From Effrenium voratum (Eukaryota > Sar > Dinophyceae > Suessiales > Symbiodiniaceae), in the NCBI GenBank assembly GCA_963377175.1, contig CAUJNA010003502.1:496145-560144 (forward strand): DNA of 64,000 nucleotides. Reading direction: 5' to 3'. Shown here one piece after another: positions 30,753 to 39,088 of the stretch. Made by a program: the position numbers and the translations under genes. Position 1 is the first letter of the stretch, and each line of letters opens with the position of its first letter. The notes under the pieces are model-generated. The model was given only the letters and a program-made list of their open reading frames with translations. It was not told where the DNA came from and did no database searches.

Positions 30753-31877
30753 ATGGCTGCTTTCGATGATCAATCTGGCATCACGCCGGAAGCCATCCCG
30801 GATATTGCGGCGCTTTTCCGAAGCAAACCAGTCCTGTTTGGATTTGTCCGTGAAGGGGAGGCTGCGGGCTCTAGTGCCAGCAGCGCCAGTGCGGAAGAGT
30901 ATGGACGCGGGCTGGGCATGAGCTTTCAGGCGTTAGGCACGTATGCCCCACAAGCTCCAGCGCCCGTCCGGGATTGGTGTCCCACACAGGATGAGGTGGA
31001 TAGGTCTCTGGAGTCAACAAAGTCTGCTTTGAATAGACAGTTAGGCAACAAGGCGAAGCAGCCCTTGTATTGCGTGGACTGGAAGGCTGGAAAGCAGGCG
31101 CTGGTGTACAACTATGTCTGTCCAGAGCAGAAGCCGGCCGGTCTTGCAGGCGATGCCATTTTCGAATGGATAGAGTCCTCGTCCACTGAGTGGCGTGACG
31201 CGTCCTATGGCACAGCTGCAGTGTTCCCTTTGGAATCCTCCGAGCCGGGATGTTATCAAGATGGATCGGCCGCGGAGGATTCTGAAATTGTGCTGTATCA
31301 TTCATCGCGGCCGGCCCTGCTGAACAAAATTTTGGAAGAGGGACTGGCGCCTTCCATTTACAGTCATGGCATATGCGGCGCTTGGACGTTTGCTCTCGCC
31401 CCTTGGGCCGCTTATCGCTGGGGGTCGTGCATCCTGGAGCCCGTTGAGGGCATGGTCTTCACCGTCAAGCTGCCACGCAGAATGCTGACCGAGAAATCTC
31501 CTCGAACTCCTGCAGCAGACACGGTCAACACTGGCCTCGTCTCCAACCAGCGCATCCGTGGGGATGGAAGCGGTGGATATCTACGCTTTGTGGTGCCGGG
31601 GCAGTACATGAATTCTGCGTTGCCCATCAGAATGACGTCTGTGTCCTTTCTGCTTCGGGATCCTAACGCCATGACATTCTCCGAGGGCCTCAGCTATGGA
31701 GTTCGGCTTTCTGCGTTGTGGGTTCTTGGTCACTCGGTGTGTGACGAGGGTGACCTGGCTTTGGAGCCGGGTCTGCAGCCGCAACGCAAGCCCCTACTGC
31801 AAGGCTTTGATGCGTTGATAAAGCAGAAGGAGGACAAAGAGCTCGCAGACTTGTTGGAGCATCTCGGAACGATTTGA
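30753..31877 (+). CDS. 374-residue accessory protein with weak ADP-ribosyltransferase-like motif
   Basis: The longest uninterrupted frame in the element. I chose ATG 30753 (CGCCATGGCT, strong start context, MAAFDDQSGITPEAIPDIAA) over the ATG at 30708. Residues 35-60 are Ser/Ala/Gly-rich. The core 181-210, LYHSSRPALLNKILEEGLAP followed by SIYSHGICGA, resembles the opening of ART-fold domains (Tpt1/PARP-like: Y-H-x-T/S, then I-x-x-x-G-L-x-P). Later blocks are GGYLRFVVPGQYMNSALPIR and VSFLLRDPNAM, and the C-terminus KQKEDKELADLLEHLGTI is helical. There is no intron and no frameshift, so this frame has been kept open while the transposase has not. The reaction is unproven; the motif alone is weak evidence. 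Confidence 0.55.
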   Translation: MAAFDDQSGITPEAIPDIAALFRSKPVLFGFVREGEAAGSSASSASAEEYGRGLGMSFQALGTYAPQAPAPVRDWCPTQDEVDRSLESTKSALNRQLGNKAKQPLYCVDWKAGKQALVYNYVCPEQKPAGLAGDAIFEWIESSSTEWRDASYGTAAVFPLESSEPGCYQDGSAAEDSEIVLYHSSRPALLNKILEEGLAPSIYSHGICGAWTFALAPWAAYRWGSCILEPVEGMVFTVKLPRRMLTEKSPRTPAADTVNTGLVSNQRIRGDGSGGYLRFVVPGQYMNSALPIRMTSVSFLLRDPNAMTFSEGLSYGVRLSALWVLGHSVCDEGDLALEPGLQPQRKPLLQGFDALIKQKEDKELADLLEHLGTI

Positions 31878-32004
31878 GTATCCATGATTGTGGCAATCTC
31901 ATATCAGGGCTGGTTGTGGCACTGTCTGGTTTGCTTATGTCCAGGACGGTAACATGATGTTTGTATTTTTTTCTTGGCGCATCTTCTATGTGATCCGGGC
32001 CAAA

Positions 32005-32087
32005 ATGCCCTCCAAGAGCTCCTCTTGCGACAGCCTGTTTGGTCTATATGATACAGACTGGCCGAACCCCAGATTTGCGTCTTTTAA
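32005..32087 (+). CDS. Accessory gene of the MULE, exon 1 of 2
   Basis: ATG 32005 opens MPSKSSSCDSLFGLYDTDWP, NPRFASF. A GT donor at 32088 and an acceptor TTTTTTCAG ending at 32229 remove a 142 nt T-rich intron. The split codon becomes Lys and the frame continues in exon 2. Without splicing the frame stops at once (AAGTGA), which supports the intron. Confidence 0.5.
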
Positions 32088-32229
32088 GTGATTAATTCCT
32101 TATTTTTTTCTATATTACTGTCCTGTACTATAGTTTTCGTTTCGTTGCAAGGCACTTCATCTTTCTCATCAGAAGTCGTTTAGGTCCCTGCAGGCTGCAT
32201 GAGGAACTTCTGTGGTTCATTTTTTTCAG

Positions 32230-33004
32230 GTCATGCCGGCGAGGCGCTGATGAAGCTCTGTGGGCGCAGACGAAAGGGCACTCAAGCAAGGTAGTGCGGC
32301 AGCTTGTCTATCAAGTTAATCGTCGGCTGGTTTATTCCTTTGTTAGTGGCAAAGGCTGTGCTTTCTTGGATGACGATGAGCTGAAGGCTATGATTGCTGG
32401 TACTGATAAACATTTGAAGACGCTTGCGGAAGCGATGTATAGCATCATTTCGATGCCGGAGGACCAGTATAAGCTGGTATACAGACTGAGTGGCCACATT
32501 GCAGTACTCCTGTATCCGTTCCAGGCTTTTTCGGCGGTGAATGCTGCGGCAGCATTGGATTGGTGGAAGGATGTCCCCTGGACAAAAGTCCCGGCTCCAC
32601 TGGCAGTCTTTCTGAGCAAGTGGTATGGAGCCAGTGTGTGGAAGAACCTTCTTGCTGGAGAGCCATCGCACATGCAAGCGGTCACCTGGCGGCCTTCCTC
32701 AGGGTCTGTTTTTGAGAAACGCATGGACAGCCGCAGCAGCCGCACTGAAAATTGCCGCGTGCCAATAGAGGCGGCTGCCAGTTCGCTTGGCGCAGCAAGG
32801 CCTTCGAAAAGAAGCGCTGAGTCATCGTTTGCCTGGCCAACCTCGTGCTCAGCAGAGCTAGCGGGCGATGGCACGGACCACTCGGGACCAATGACTCATG
32901 TCCACATGCATGGTCGCAACCAAAGGCCCAAGTACCAGTCTTTGTGCTCTGCGTGCCTGGAGAACAAACGTTCTGCCGGGACAAAATTTGACGTCCATGA
33001 CTGA
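32230..33004 (+). CDS. Accessory gene of the MULE, exon 2 of 2 (285 residues in total)
   Basis: Encodes GADEALWAQTKGHSSKVVRQ, LVYQVNRRLVYSFVSGKGCA and FLDDDELKAMIAGTDKHLKT, then DQYKLVYRLSGHIAVLLYPF and ALDWWKDVPWTKVPAPLAVF. It ends in a Ser/Arg-rich tail with HVHMHGRN and a C-x-x-C pair (LCSACLEN). Mostly helical in appearance; no family recognised. The two terminal Cys and nearby His residues could bind metal. Same strand as the transposase; array 2 follows 120 bp downstream. Confidence 0.55.
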
Positions 33005-33126
33005 AGGAGTTTTTGCCCGTTGGAAGCGCGAAAAAAGCGGATGACCCTGCCGTCAGCTTCGGCATGAAAGACATGCTCGACGTCGAATATCACCGCTAAG
33101 AGTAACAAAAATACAAAAGATATGGA

Positions 33127-33562
33127 ATGCTAAAGAGCTCAGCCACATGTCTGCCTGCTCTGCTAGCCTCGTGCACACGGAGCAAGCAGAAATGCATGGA
33201 ATACTAAAAATTAAGGGGGGCCGTTTACCTAACGGAACACGGGGGAATAGAAGAGCTCAACCACATTTCTGCTTGCTCTGCTAGCCTCGTGCACACGGAG
33301 CAAGCAGAAATGCATGGAATACTAACAACTACGGGGGGCCATTTACCTGGTGGGACACGAGGGAAGAGAAGAATTCAACAACATTTCTGCCTGCTCTGCT
33401 AGCCTCGTGCACACGGAGCAAGCAGAAATGCATGGAATACTAAAAATTAAGGGGGGCCATTTACCTGGTGGGACACGGGGGAATAGAAGAGCTCAACCAC
33501 ATTTCTGCGTGCTCTGCTAGACGGAGCAAGCAGAAATGCATGGAATACTAACAATTACGGGG
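33127..33562. repeat. 118 bp tandem repeat with hairpin, array 2
   Basis: Four units of the same ~118 bp repeat as array 1. The second unit has a perfect 15 bp hairpin (CATTTCTGCTTGCTC and GAGCAAGCAGAAATG). The last unit lost part of the loop (CTAGACGG). Confidence 0.85.
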
Positions 33563-33565
33563 GGA

Positions 33566-33775
33566 AACGAAGAGATAAGCGAAGAGAGAAAAGAGAAGAG
33601 AAAAGAAAGGGAAAAGAAGAGATGAGCGAAGACAGAAAAGAGAAGAGCAGAGAGAAGAGAAGAGAGAAGAGCAGAGTGAAAAGGGAAGAGCAGAGAAGAG
33701 AAGAGAAGAGAAGAGCGGAAAACAAGGAGAGAAGAGAGGAACACAAGGAGAGAAAAGAAGACAGAAGCAATCCAC
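33566..33775. repeat. GA-rich microsatellite
   Basis: AGAGAAGAGAAAAGAAG-type purine repeat directly downstream of array 2 and directly upstream (plus strand) of the SINE-like core. On the minus strand this is the pyrimidine-rich tail of that element. Minus-strand frames of Leu/Ser/Phe are artefacts. Confidence 0.9.
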
Positions 33776-33797
33776 TCCTATAGTTGCTATATTTTTA

Positions 33798-33925
33798 GAA
33801 ACTTCCGCGCACCGGCTTCGCCGGCTTTACTGGTAATATCCCATTCAACCGTGGAATCGAACTACTGGCTCAGTGCCTGGGTCCTGAAAACGGCCTCAGC
33901 CATGGTCGTCCAATGCCCCTGCACG
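33798..33925 (-). mobile_element. SINE-like element (minus strand) with tRNA-like promoter
   Basis: Read on the minus strand: TGGCTGAGGCCG (about 33891-33902) resembles a tRNA A box and AGTTCGATTCC (33853-33863) a B box, spaced about 27 nt. Then follows TACCAGTAAAGCCGGCGAAG, CCGGTGCGCGGAAGTTTC and a pyrimidine microsatellite tail. The same core (GCCGGCGAAGCCGGTG, GCGGAAGTTTC) occurs at 57995-58032, again followed on the minus strand by a microsatellite. This fits a short interspersed element whose 3' end spawns simple repeats. Confidence 0.5.
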
Positions 33926-34059
33926 AAGTGGCTGTGCTTCCTGCCAGGACATACTGGCTGAGTGGCGACAAGTGTCGCGCGCTGCCCTGCGCAACCTTTT
34001 GCGTGAGAGCTCATGAGACCCAGGCCACTGTCCTCGAGCATAACAGATGCATAACAGAG

Positions 34060-34424
34060 CCTGACCTTTGAGCGTGCCAGAAGCCTCAGCCCCAATCAAA
34101 AGTTTGGGGAAATGAATTGGGGAAGCTTTTGGGGAAAGACCCCCCCTAAATCCGGCATTGTGAATGGATTGGCCAAGCAGCTTGCAGAGCCTGACCTTTG
34201 AGCGTGCCAGAAGCCTCAGCCCCAATCAAAAGTTTTGGAGAACCTTTTGGGGAAGCTTTTGGGGAAAGACCCCCCCCTAAATCCGGCATTGTGAATGGAT
34301 TGGCCAAGCAGCTTGCAGAGCCTGACCTTTGAGCGTGCCAGAAGCAAGGCCCTTTCCACCTCAGCCCCAATAAAAAGTTTTGGGGAAGCTTTCGGGGAAA
34401 GACCCCCCCCCCTAAATCCGGTAT
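34060..34424. repeat. ~130 bp tandem repeat, three units
   Basis: Units start at 34060, 34190 and 34321 with CCTGACCTTTGAGCGTGCCA and contain CCCCAATCAAAAGTTT, a poly-C tract and CTAAATCCGGCATTGTGAAT. The third unit is shorter and has a small insertion (AAGGCCCTTTCCACC). Confidence 0.9.
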
Positions 34425-34605
34425 GTGACTTCATGGGTCCTTGTGTGGATGTTCGCTTGGTAAGGAAGCGCACCCTGCAGCTTCAGTCTTGCTCCGTCAA
34501 GAGGACAGTGCGTGCTGAAGATGCATCGCCGCGTCGTAGCTTTTTGCTGCTCAGGCAAACAGTGGCTCAGCGGCAATGCCTTGTCAAGAAACAGGCACCG
34601 CCAAC

Positions 34606-35064
34606 ATGGCCGTCGCCCTCGGGTGGCTGCTGGCCTTGCGCGCCCTGGTGGATGATGGCGCCGATGAGTCCGCCCTGCATCGGCGGGTCCGCCTGTTTGC
34701 CCCGCTGCATTTTGCCGATTTGTATCCGCATGAGTTGTGGGCGCTGCTGGAGAACCTCGTCTCCGATACGGACCGCGTCGTCGGCAATGGCATGCCGTGG
34801 CAAGATCTCGCTGGCTCTAGGGCGCAGCTGGGCGAGCTGTTTTGCGCGCGGTTTGCCGCGCGCGCTACAAACAAGTGCGCCAGAGCAGTGGGCGACACCA
34901 TGGAGCAGGTGCAAAAGCTCTTAACGAAGCTTGCCCAAAGCCAGAACGATGCTCTCCTGTCTGCAGGTCGCCAAGATGATACGCTCATGTCTGAAGACGA
35001 GTTTCATGACGCGCTCCTGTCACAGTCTGAAGATGAAGGCAGCCACGACAGCCCCGTGTACTGA
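34606..35064 (+). CDS. 152-residue acidic-tailed protein, accessory ORF of the MULE
   Basis: ATG 34606 (AACATGGCC) is preferred over ATG 34576. It encodes MAVALGWLLALRALVDDGAD, HFADLYPHELWALLENLVSD and NKCARAVGDTMEQVQKLLTK, a helical body. Its tail is DTLMSEDEFHDALLSQSEDE, acidic and partly repeated (DALL.S twice). Codon use is GC-rich and even. No family recognised. A diverged direct repeat (CCAAGACAGTGAGTCC and CCAAGACAGTGATTCC) lies just after the stop at 35092-35180. Confidence 0.5.
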   Translation: MAVALGWLLALRALVDDGADESALHRRVRLFAPLHFADLYPHELWALLENLVSDTDRVVGNGMPWQDLAGSRAQLGELFCARFAARATNKCARAVGDTMEQVQKLLTKLAQSQNDALLSAGRQDDTLMSEDEFHDALLSQSEDEGSHDSPVY

Positions 35065-35378
35065 GTTGTCCAGATGACACAGATGAAGTCGGCCAAGACA
35101 GTGAGTCCATGTAATTTGCTTGGATGCATTTCTTATTTGCACCCGGCTGCATGCAGCCAAGACAGTGATTCCGTGAAATTTGCCCGGATGCTGTGTTTTG
35201 CACGGACATTGAAATTCAAACCAGTCCAATCACGTTGCGCCTAGAAGAGCCGAAAAGCACGCGCGCTGACAAGTTGCCGCTTAGAGCCCTTGAGTGGCGC
35301 AGCAGCTACCAACTCATGCGTGGCTTGGACTGCGACTCAAAACTTTTGCCGCAGCAAGTGGCGCAAGTCTAGAAAGCC

Positions 35379-35537
35379 ATGGACGGCGCAGATTGGGATG
35401 AGTGGCTCGAGGTCAGCACGGAGTCTGCGTGGCGCCGCAAGAGATGCCGGCAGATCAAGACCGTGCAAGCACGCTTTGGGTTCCTGCCAGACAGCGTGGT
35501 GCGGGAGGCAGGCCAAGAATGCGCGGGCTGCTACTAG
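35379..35537 (+). CDS. 52-residue ORF, accessory to the MULE
   Basis: ATG 35379 follows an in-frame stop three codons upstream, so the start is fixed. It encodes MDGADWDEWLEVSTESAWRR, KRCRQIKTVQARFGFLPDSV and VREAGQECAGCY. Acidic/aromatic N-terminus, basic middle, C-x-x-C tail. It looks coding by composition and has no recognised relative. Confidence 0.4.
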   Translation: MDGADWDEWLEVSTESAWRRKRCRQIKTVQARFGFLPDSVVREAGQECAGCY

Positions 35538-35965
35538 GGTCCTGTCTTCAAACTCCCTCTCTGTTTGGCGATGTTAGCATTTAGTTTGGGGTGGGGCGGG
35601 GGGGAGTTGAAAAAAACAACAAGGGAAACAGGAATATCAAACATGCTTGAAAGTACGACAGCTTTAGGTTTTAGACATTGGCCCTGCAGGCGTTACCGCG
35701 CGGCATCGACACCTCGAGTCGCTTAACATGGGCCGAGGCCATGCAGACGTGTATGAACCGCTTGCAGGCATACGCGGCGGCCTACAAGTCGCAGTAAAGT
35801 GGCGAGAGTCACAAAGTGGCCAAACCTAAGACTCAGCCATGCCCAAGAAAAGTGGTCGAGCTGCGACGTTTGTAGGTCGGTCATTGGAGACTGCTGCTGT
35901 TGGATTTGCTGGCATGGCCTGGTTCTGGAAGTAGCTGGAGGTCGTTAGAGCAAAATGCACTGCAG

Positions 35966-36115
35966 GTTGATTTGTTGCTATTTCGAGGGCTGCTTTGGGG
36001 TTTCAAAGCCTGTTTTGGAGACGACCCCAACAAGGGGGCGGCGTTGTTTCTGTGTCCACTGGAGCTTTGGGATCTGGCCTCTGACAAGCAGAGACGTTTG
36101 GCGGTCTTTCTGCAG
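35966..36115 (+). CDS. Orphan exon, 50 codons
   Basis: Bounded by CTGCAG| and |GTAAGC, both canonical, and open in phase 0 for exactly 50 codons. It encodes VDLLLFRGLLWGFKACFGDD, PNKGAALFLCPLELWDLASD and KQRRLAVFLQ. No matching exon is found downstream before the telomere-like repeats, so this is probably a captured or truncated gene piece. Confidence 0.45.
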
Positions 36116-36232
36116 GTAAGCCTTGCTTGAAAAATTGGAGCGGGTCAAATTGACATGTCTCCGTTTTACTTGGGGCTGGTAGGGACGAGCGTCAATCTTG
36201 TAATAGGGCTTTTAGACAACCCTTGTAAAGCA

Positions 36233-36602
36233 TCCTACGCGTGACCCTAAAACCTATAGAGTGATGTGAGCCAAACCCAAAAGCCTAAACCTTAAAACCA
36301 AACCCAGAACCCTGAAACGTACAGTAACCTAAAACCTAAAGTGATGCAAGCCAAACCCAAGAGCCTAAACCCTAAGCCCAAATCCAGAACCCTAAAACCT
36401 ACAGTGATACGAGCCAAGACCAAAAGCCTAAATCCTAAAGCCAAACCCAAAAGCCTAAACCCTACAGTAACCTAAAACCTAAAGTGATGCGAGCCAAGCC
36501 CAAAAGGCTAAATCCTAAAGCCAAACCCAAAAGCCTAAACCCCAAACCCAAAAACCTAAAGTGATGTAAGCCAACCCCAAACCCAAACCCCAACCCCCAA
36601 AC
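36233..36602. repeat. Degenerate telomere-like minisatellite (CCTAAACC / CCCTAAA)
   Basis: Many imperfect AAACCCTA, AACCTAAA and CCCAAACC blocks mixed with a longer unit containing GTGATGCGAGCCAA (four or five times). The short blocks resemble the TTTAGGG-type telomere repeat of dinoflagellates and plants, but no pure run is present, so it is an interstitial relic or a chance AC-rich minisatellite. Confidence 0.65.
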
Positions 36603-36612
36603 CCTCTGCTGT

Positions 36613-36767
36613 GGTGGGCACTTCCGGGATTGAATGCGCGAATGACTCCAAGATTGCGTGCGCAGATGACCCTGCGGGATTGAATGCGCGAATGACTCCA
36701 AGATTGAATGCGCGGATGACCCCACCACCCTGGAGGCCCCCAGCCACCCGGTCCCTGAGCATTTTTT
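36613..36767 (-). repeat. Right inverted/subterminal repeat of the MULE
   Basis: Four tandem units of about 25 bp on GATTGAATGCGCGAATGACT, then CCCCACCACCCTGGAGG and GCATTTTTT. Reverse complemented, it aligns with the left end at 23234-23350 (AAAAATGC; GGGGTCRTC; GCATTCAATC). Confidence 0.55.
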
Positions 36768-36930
36768 AGCATCTTGGCGTTTTAGCGTTTGGTGGATGGG
36801 TGTCCGTTTAGCCTAAATAAGCATCCCGGACCTATGGCTCGTTGTTTCTCCCGCACATGTGAGTGCACACGTTCCTGCGCAGCCCGGTGGGTTTCAAGGG
36901 ATATGCCCAGAAAGCAAGGGCTTTGCTGCA

Positions 36931-37018
36931 TTTTGCCAAGGGATGTTAGGACTCTAGCTGTTTGCCAACTGGCGTGTTTTCCGTTAAACCACCAAAAGTT
37001 ATTCACTTTTCGCAGGGC
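36931..37018. repeat. R3 dispersed repeat, copy 1
   Basis: CATTTTGCCAAGGGATGTTA, GGACT, TTTGCCAAC, and AAACCACCAAAAGTTA followed by TCGCAGGG. Shared with 41590-41690 and, shortened, 51806-51870. Confidence 0.8.
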
Positions 37019-37072
37019 TGCGCAGATTTCGCCACCGAGAGGCCGTCTCTCGCTCGAGCGCCGAATCGCTAG

Positions 37073-37123
37073 GAGAAGTTCTTCGCCTCGGTGGACGCGA
37101 AGAAGTTGGCGCTGATGGTCTCG
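37073..37123 (+). CDS. UBA-domain protein gene, exon 4 (start of UBA 1)
   Basis: Encodes EKFFASVDAKKLALMVS in phase 0. Acceptor CTAG|GAG at 37072; donor GC at 37124. The helix DAKKLALMVS is helix 1 of the first UBA domain and joins in phase to exon 5. It lies between an R3 copy and an R2 copy and about 300 bp beyond the right end of the MULE. Confidence 0.65.
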
Positions 37124-39010
37124 GCGACGCGTCGATCGGGTGGGTTTGTTTTGGTGGGCGACCGTAGCCTTTTGCGGGTTGGTTGAAAGGAACATGAAAG
37201 AAACAGGAAAATTGCAAATTGTGATAGAGCTTGGTGGCCAGCCGCCCCCTTAGCCTTTTAGGCTTTTAGGGTTTAGTGGTAGTTTCCATTTAACCCACTA
37301 AAAGTTAAACTTTTAGCAGCGGATCTGAGGGCAGCCTAGAGAGGTTCGTCCTATTCTGAGGCATACCTTTTGAGTTGCAGGTGCGATACCTGTTCCAGGG
37401 GAATGGAATCACTAGGCGTAGTGTATCTCCAACCAACAAGACATGAAAAAATGCAATCCTGTTGCGGGTTCAAGGGTGAATGAAGAACACCCAAAAGGGC
37501 ATTTCAGGGCAGGCAAAAGTCTAGCAAGAAGAAGCAAAGTTGGGCCTACCCCTTGTGTATCGTGGCACAAGCACTAGGTTTAGCCGACCTCCTTTCGTCC
37601 AAGAGAAGGGGACTAAAACCTGGACAGCAGTAAGTGAAAGGACGGTGGCTGGCCTGCAAAAGGTTAAGTGGGATCCACACAGGATTGTTTCCTTTGCCCG
37701 GGCCCCTTCTGAAACTTTTGAGAGGTTCTGACAATGTCCTTTCATTGGTTTCCCTTTCAGCCATCATTCAAAGTTTAGAGGGTCATGTTGAGGCTCTCAC
37801 ATTAATGGACCCGGTCTTCTTGCCCAGAGTTGCTTACCCACTTGGGTAGTAGAAGAAGAGGCAACACTAGCAGGGAATAGGGACACTTCGTCATTAGTTT
37901 GGTGAATGTTCTCCCTTGCACGCAGCCCTACCTGAAGAACGGGCAGTACTCGGAGTCAATACTTGCCATTCTCTGGTGTGGCAAAGTGGATGACAGGAGT
38001 CACGCTTCGCAGGTGTCAAGTGGGGGCTCCATTTGGGGACTCAGGGGCCTTGCCACAACCGCTAGTTGCAACGGGCATGACATGCTGCATGGGTCCCACA
38101 AACACAGTTTTGCTCATCACTGCTTTACTTTGAGGGCTGGCTGTGCACTTGTGTTCTATGTCTCTTTGTATTTTGCTGCAATCCTTGGAGAACAGTAGCT
38201 TTTATTTAGACAGGGCGGTGTCTGTTTGTTTGAAAAGAGAGACATCGAACCGAACCCGGCCAAATGTTGACTGCCTCCATGTTGACACAGACCAATAGGG
38301 GTATGAACTTTGATTGGAACCTTTTAGACACGATGTACAGCAGTGGGGGGCGGGGCTCAAAATTGGACTCTCTGGCTATTTGGCATTAGAAATCCATCCT
38401 TGTGTTTGGGGGCAAATGAATGCGTTCTACTATTTAGCCTGGGTATTGAGGTCCGTTCGGGGATATTGCCGTGCCTGCAAAGGCAACCAGCCTTTTCTTG
38501 CTGCTCAGTCGGGAATGGCCCAGGGTTTGGGGATGCACCTTAAAGGAAACCATAGGGGATGTTTTTTGTTGGGTCATTCCATTTCTCATTCCGTGAGAAG
38601 CAGCAAGTTTTGACTCCACTTGCCTCACCCGCATGTGGAACAAGGCCTCGGGGGGTCCAAAGAAGCGATTTGATGGGGCAACCCCCGCTGCTTGCTCCAT
38701 GAAAAGTGCTTGGTAGACAATGGGTGTGGGCCCCTGCTTTCCTTTTAACTTTTTCTGGGACCAAATGCTAGCTGTGACAATCGGCTTGAATGGGAGCAAC
38801 ACTCGAACCGTAAGTTCTTTGGTGGAGATCTTGTCACGTACTTGCATCCAACCGCCATTTTTGAGGGCTTCTTCCTTTTTCGTAAAAAGTGTTTTCGGGA
38901 GGAGGGGGCGGCTAAGAATCAGTTTTTCCTTCTTTTTTTTTGTTAAAAAAGAAAACACACCAAAATCAAAAAAAGAAGACAAAACAAGGGAAAAACGAAC
39001 AACGTCCCAG
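37124..39010. other. Intron 4 of the UBA gene
   Basis: 1.9 kb, GC donor, CCAG|GCG acceptor. The exon end and exon start share GCGA (TCG|GCGACG and CAG|GCGAAG). It contains an R2 copy (37266-37338). No other gene supported. Confidence 0.6.
37266..37338. repeat. R2 dispersed repeat (best copy)
   Basis: GTTTAGTGGTAGTTTCCATT, AACCCACTAAAAG, TTAAACTTTTAGCAGCGGAT and CTGAGGGCAGCC. Very close to 22858-22938 on the other side of the MULE. Confidence 0.8.
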
Positions 39011-39088
39011 GCGAAGAATCTGGGGAAGAACCGGTCCGCCAAAGCTCTGCACTTCACCCGCGACAAGGGCACCATCGAGGCGGCTGAG
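39011..39088 (+). CDS. UBA-domain protein gene, exon 5 (UBA 1, helices 2-3)
   Basis: Encodes AKNLGKNRSAKALHFTRDKG and TIEAAE. 'G-K-N-R-S-x-K-A-L-x-x-T' followed by 'I-E-A-A' is a classic UBA core (compare the generic pattern MGF..NRA.KAL..T....IE.A). The usual Met-Gly-Phe loop is replaced by Asn-Leu-Gly. Acceptor CCCAG at 39010; donor GC at 39089. Preceded by an A-rich intron end. The coding call is strong because the UBA match runs the whole exon. Confidence 0.7.

Larger units (their letters stand above)
23234..36767 (+). mobile_element. ~13.5 kb Mutator-like (MULE) element with accessory genes, in intron 3
   Basis: This block separates UBA-gene exons 3 and 4. At its left edge (23234-23350) the sequence reads AAAAATGC, then GGG-rich DNA, then tandem GTCGTCTGTGCATTCAATCC units. 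At its right edge (36613-36767), in reverse orientation, are GATTGAATGCGCGGATGAC units, then C-rich DNA, then GCATTTTTT. The two ends are therefore imperfect inverted repeats of about 120-150 bp. Inside are a multi-exon MULE transposase gene (23755-28215) and at least five further plus-strand ORFs. Removing the block leaves an ordinary intron of under 1 kb. The exact ends and a 9 bp target duplication were not resolved. An alternative is two or more nested elements, given the 118 bp arrays at 29361 and 33127. Confidence 0.6.

Noticed and set aside
33517..33775. Minus-strand Leu/Ser/Phe 'membrane proteins'
   Set aside because: GA-rich simple repeat read on the other strand.
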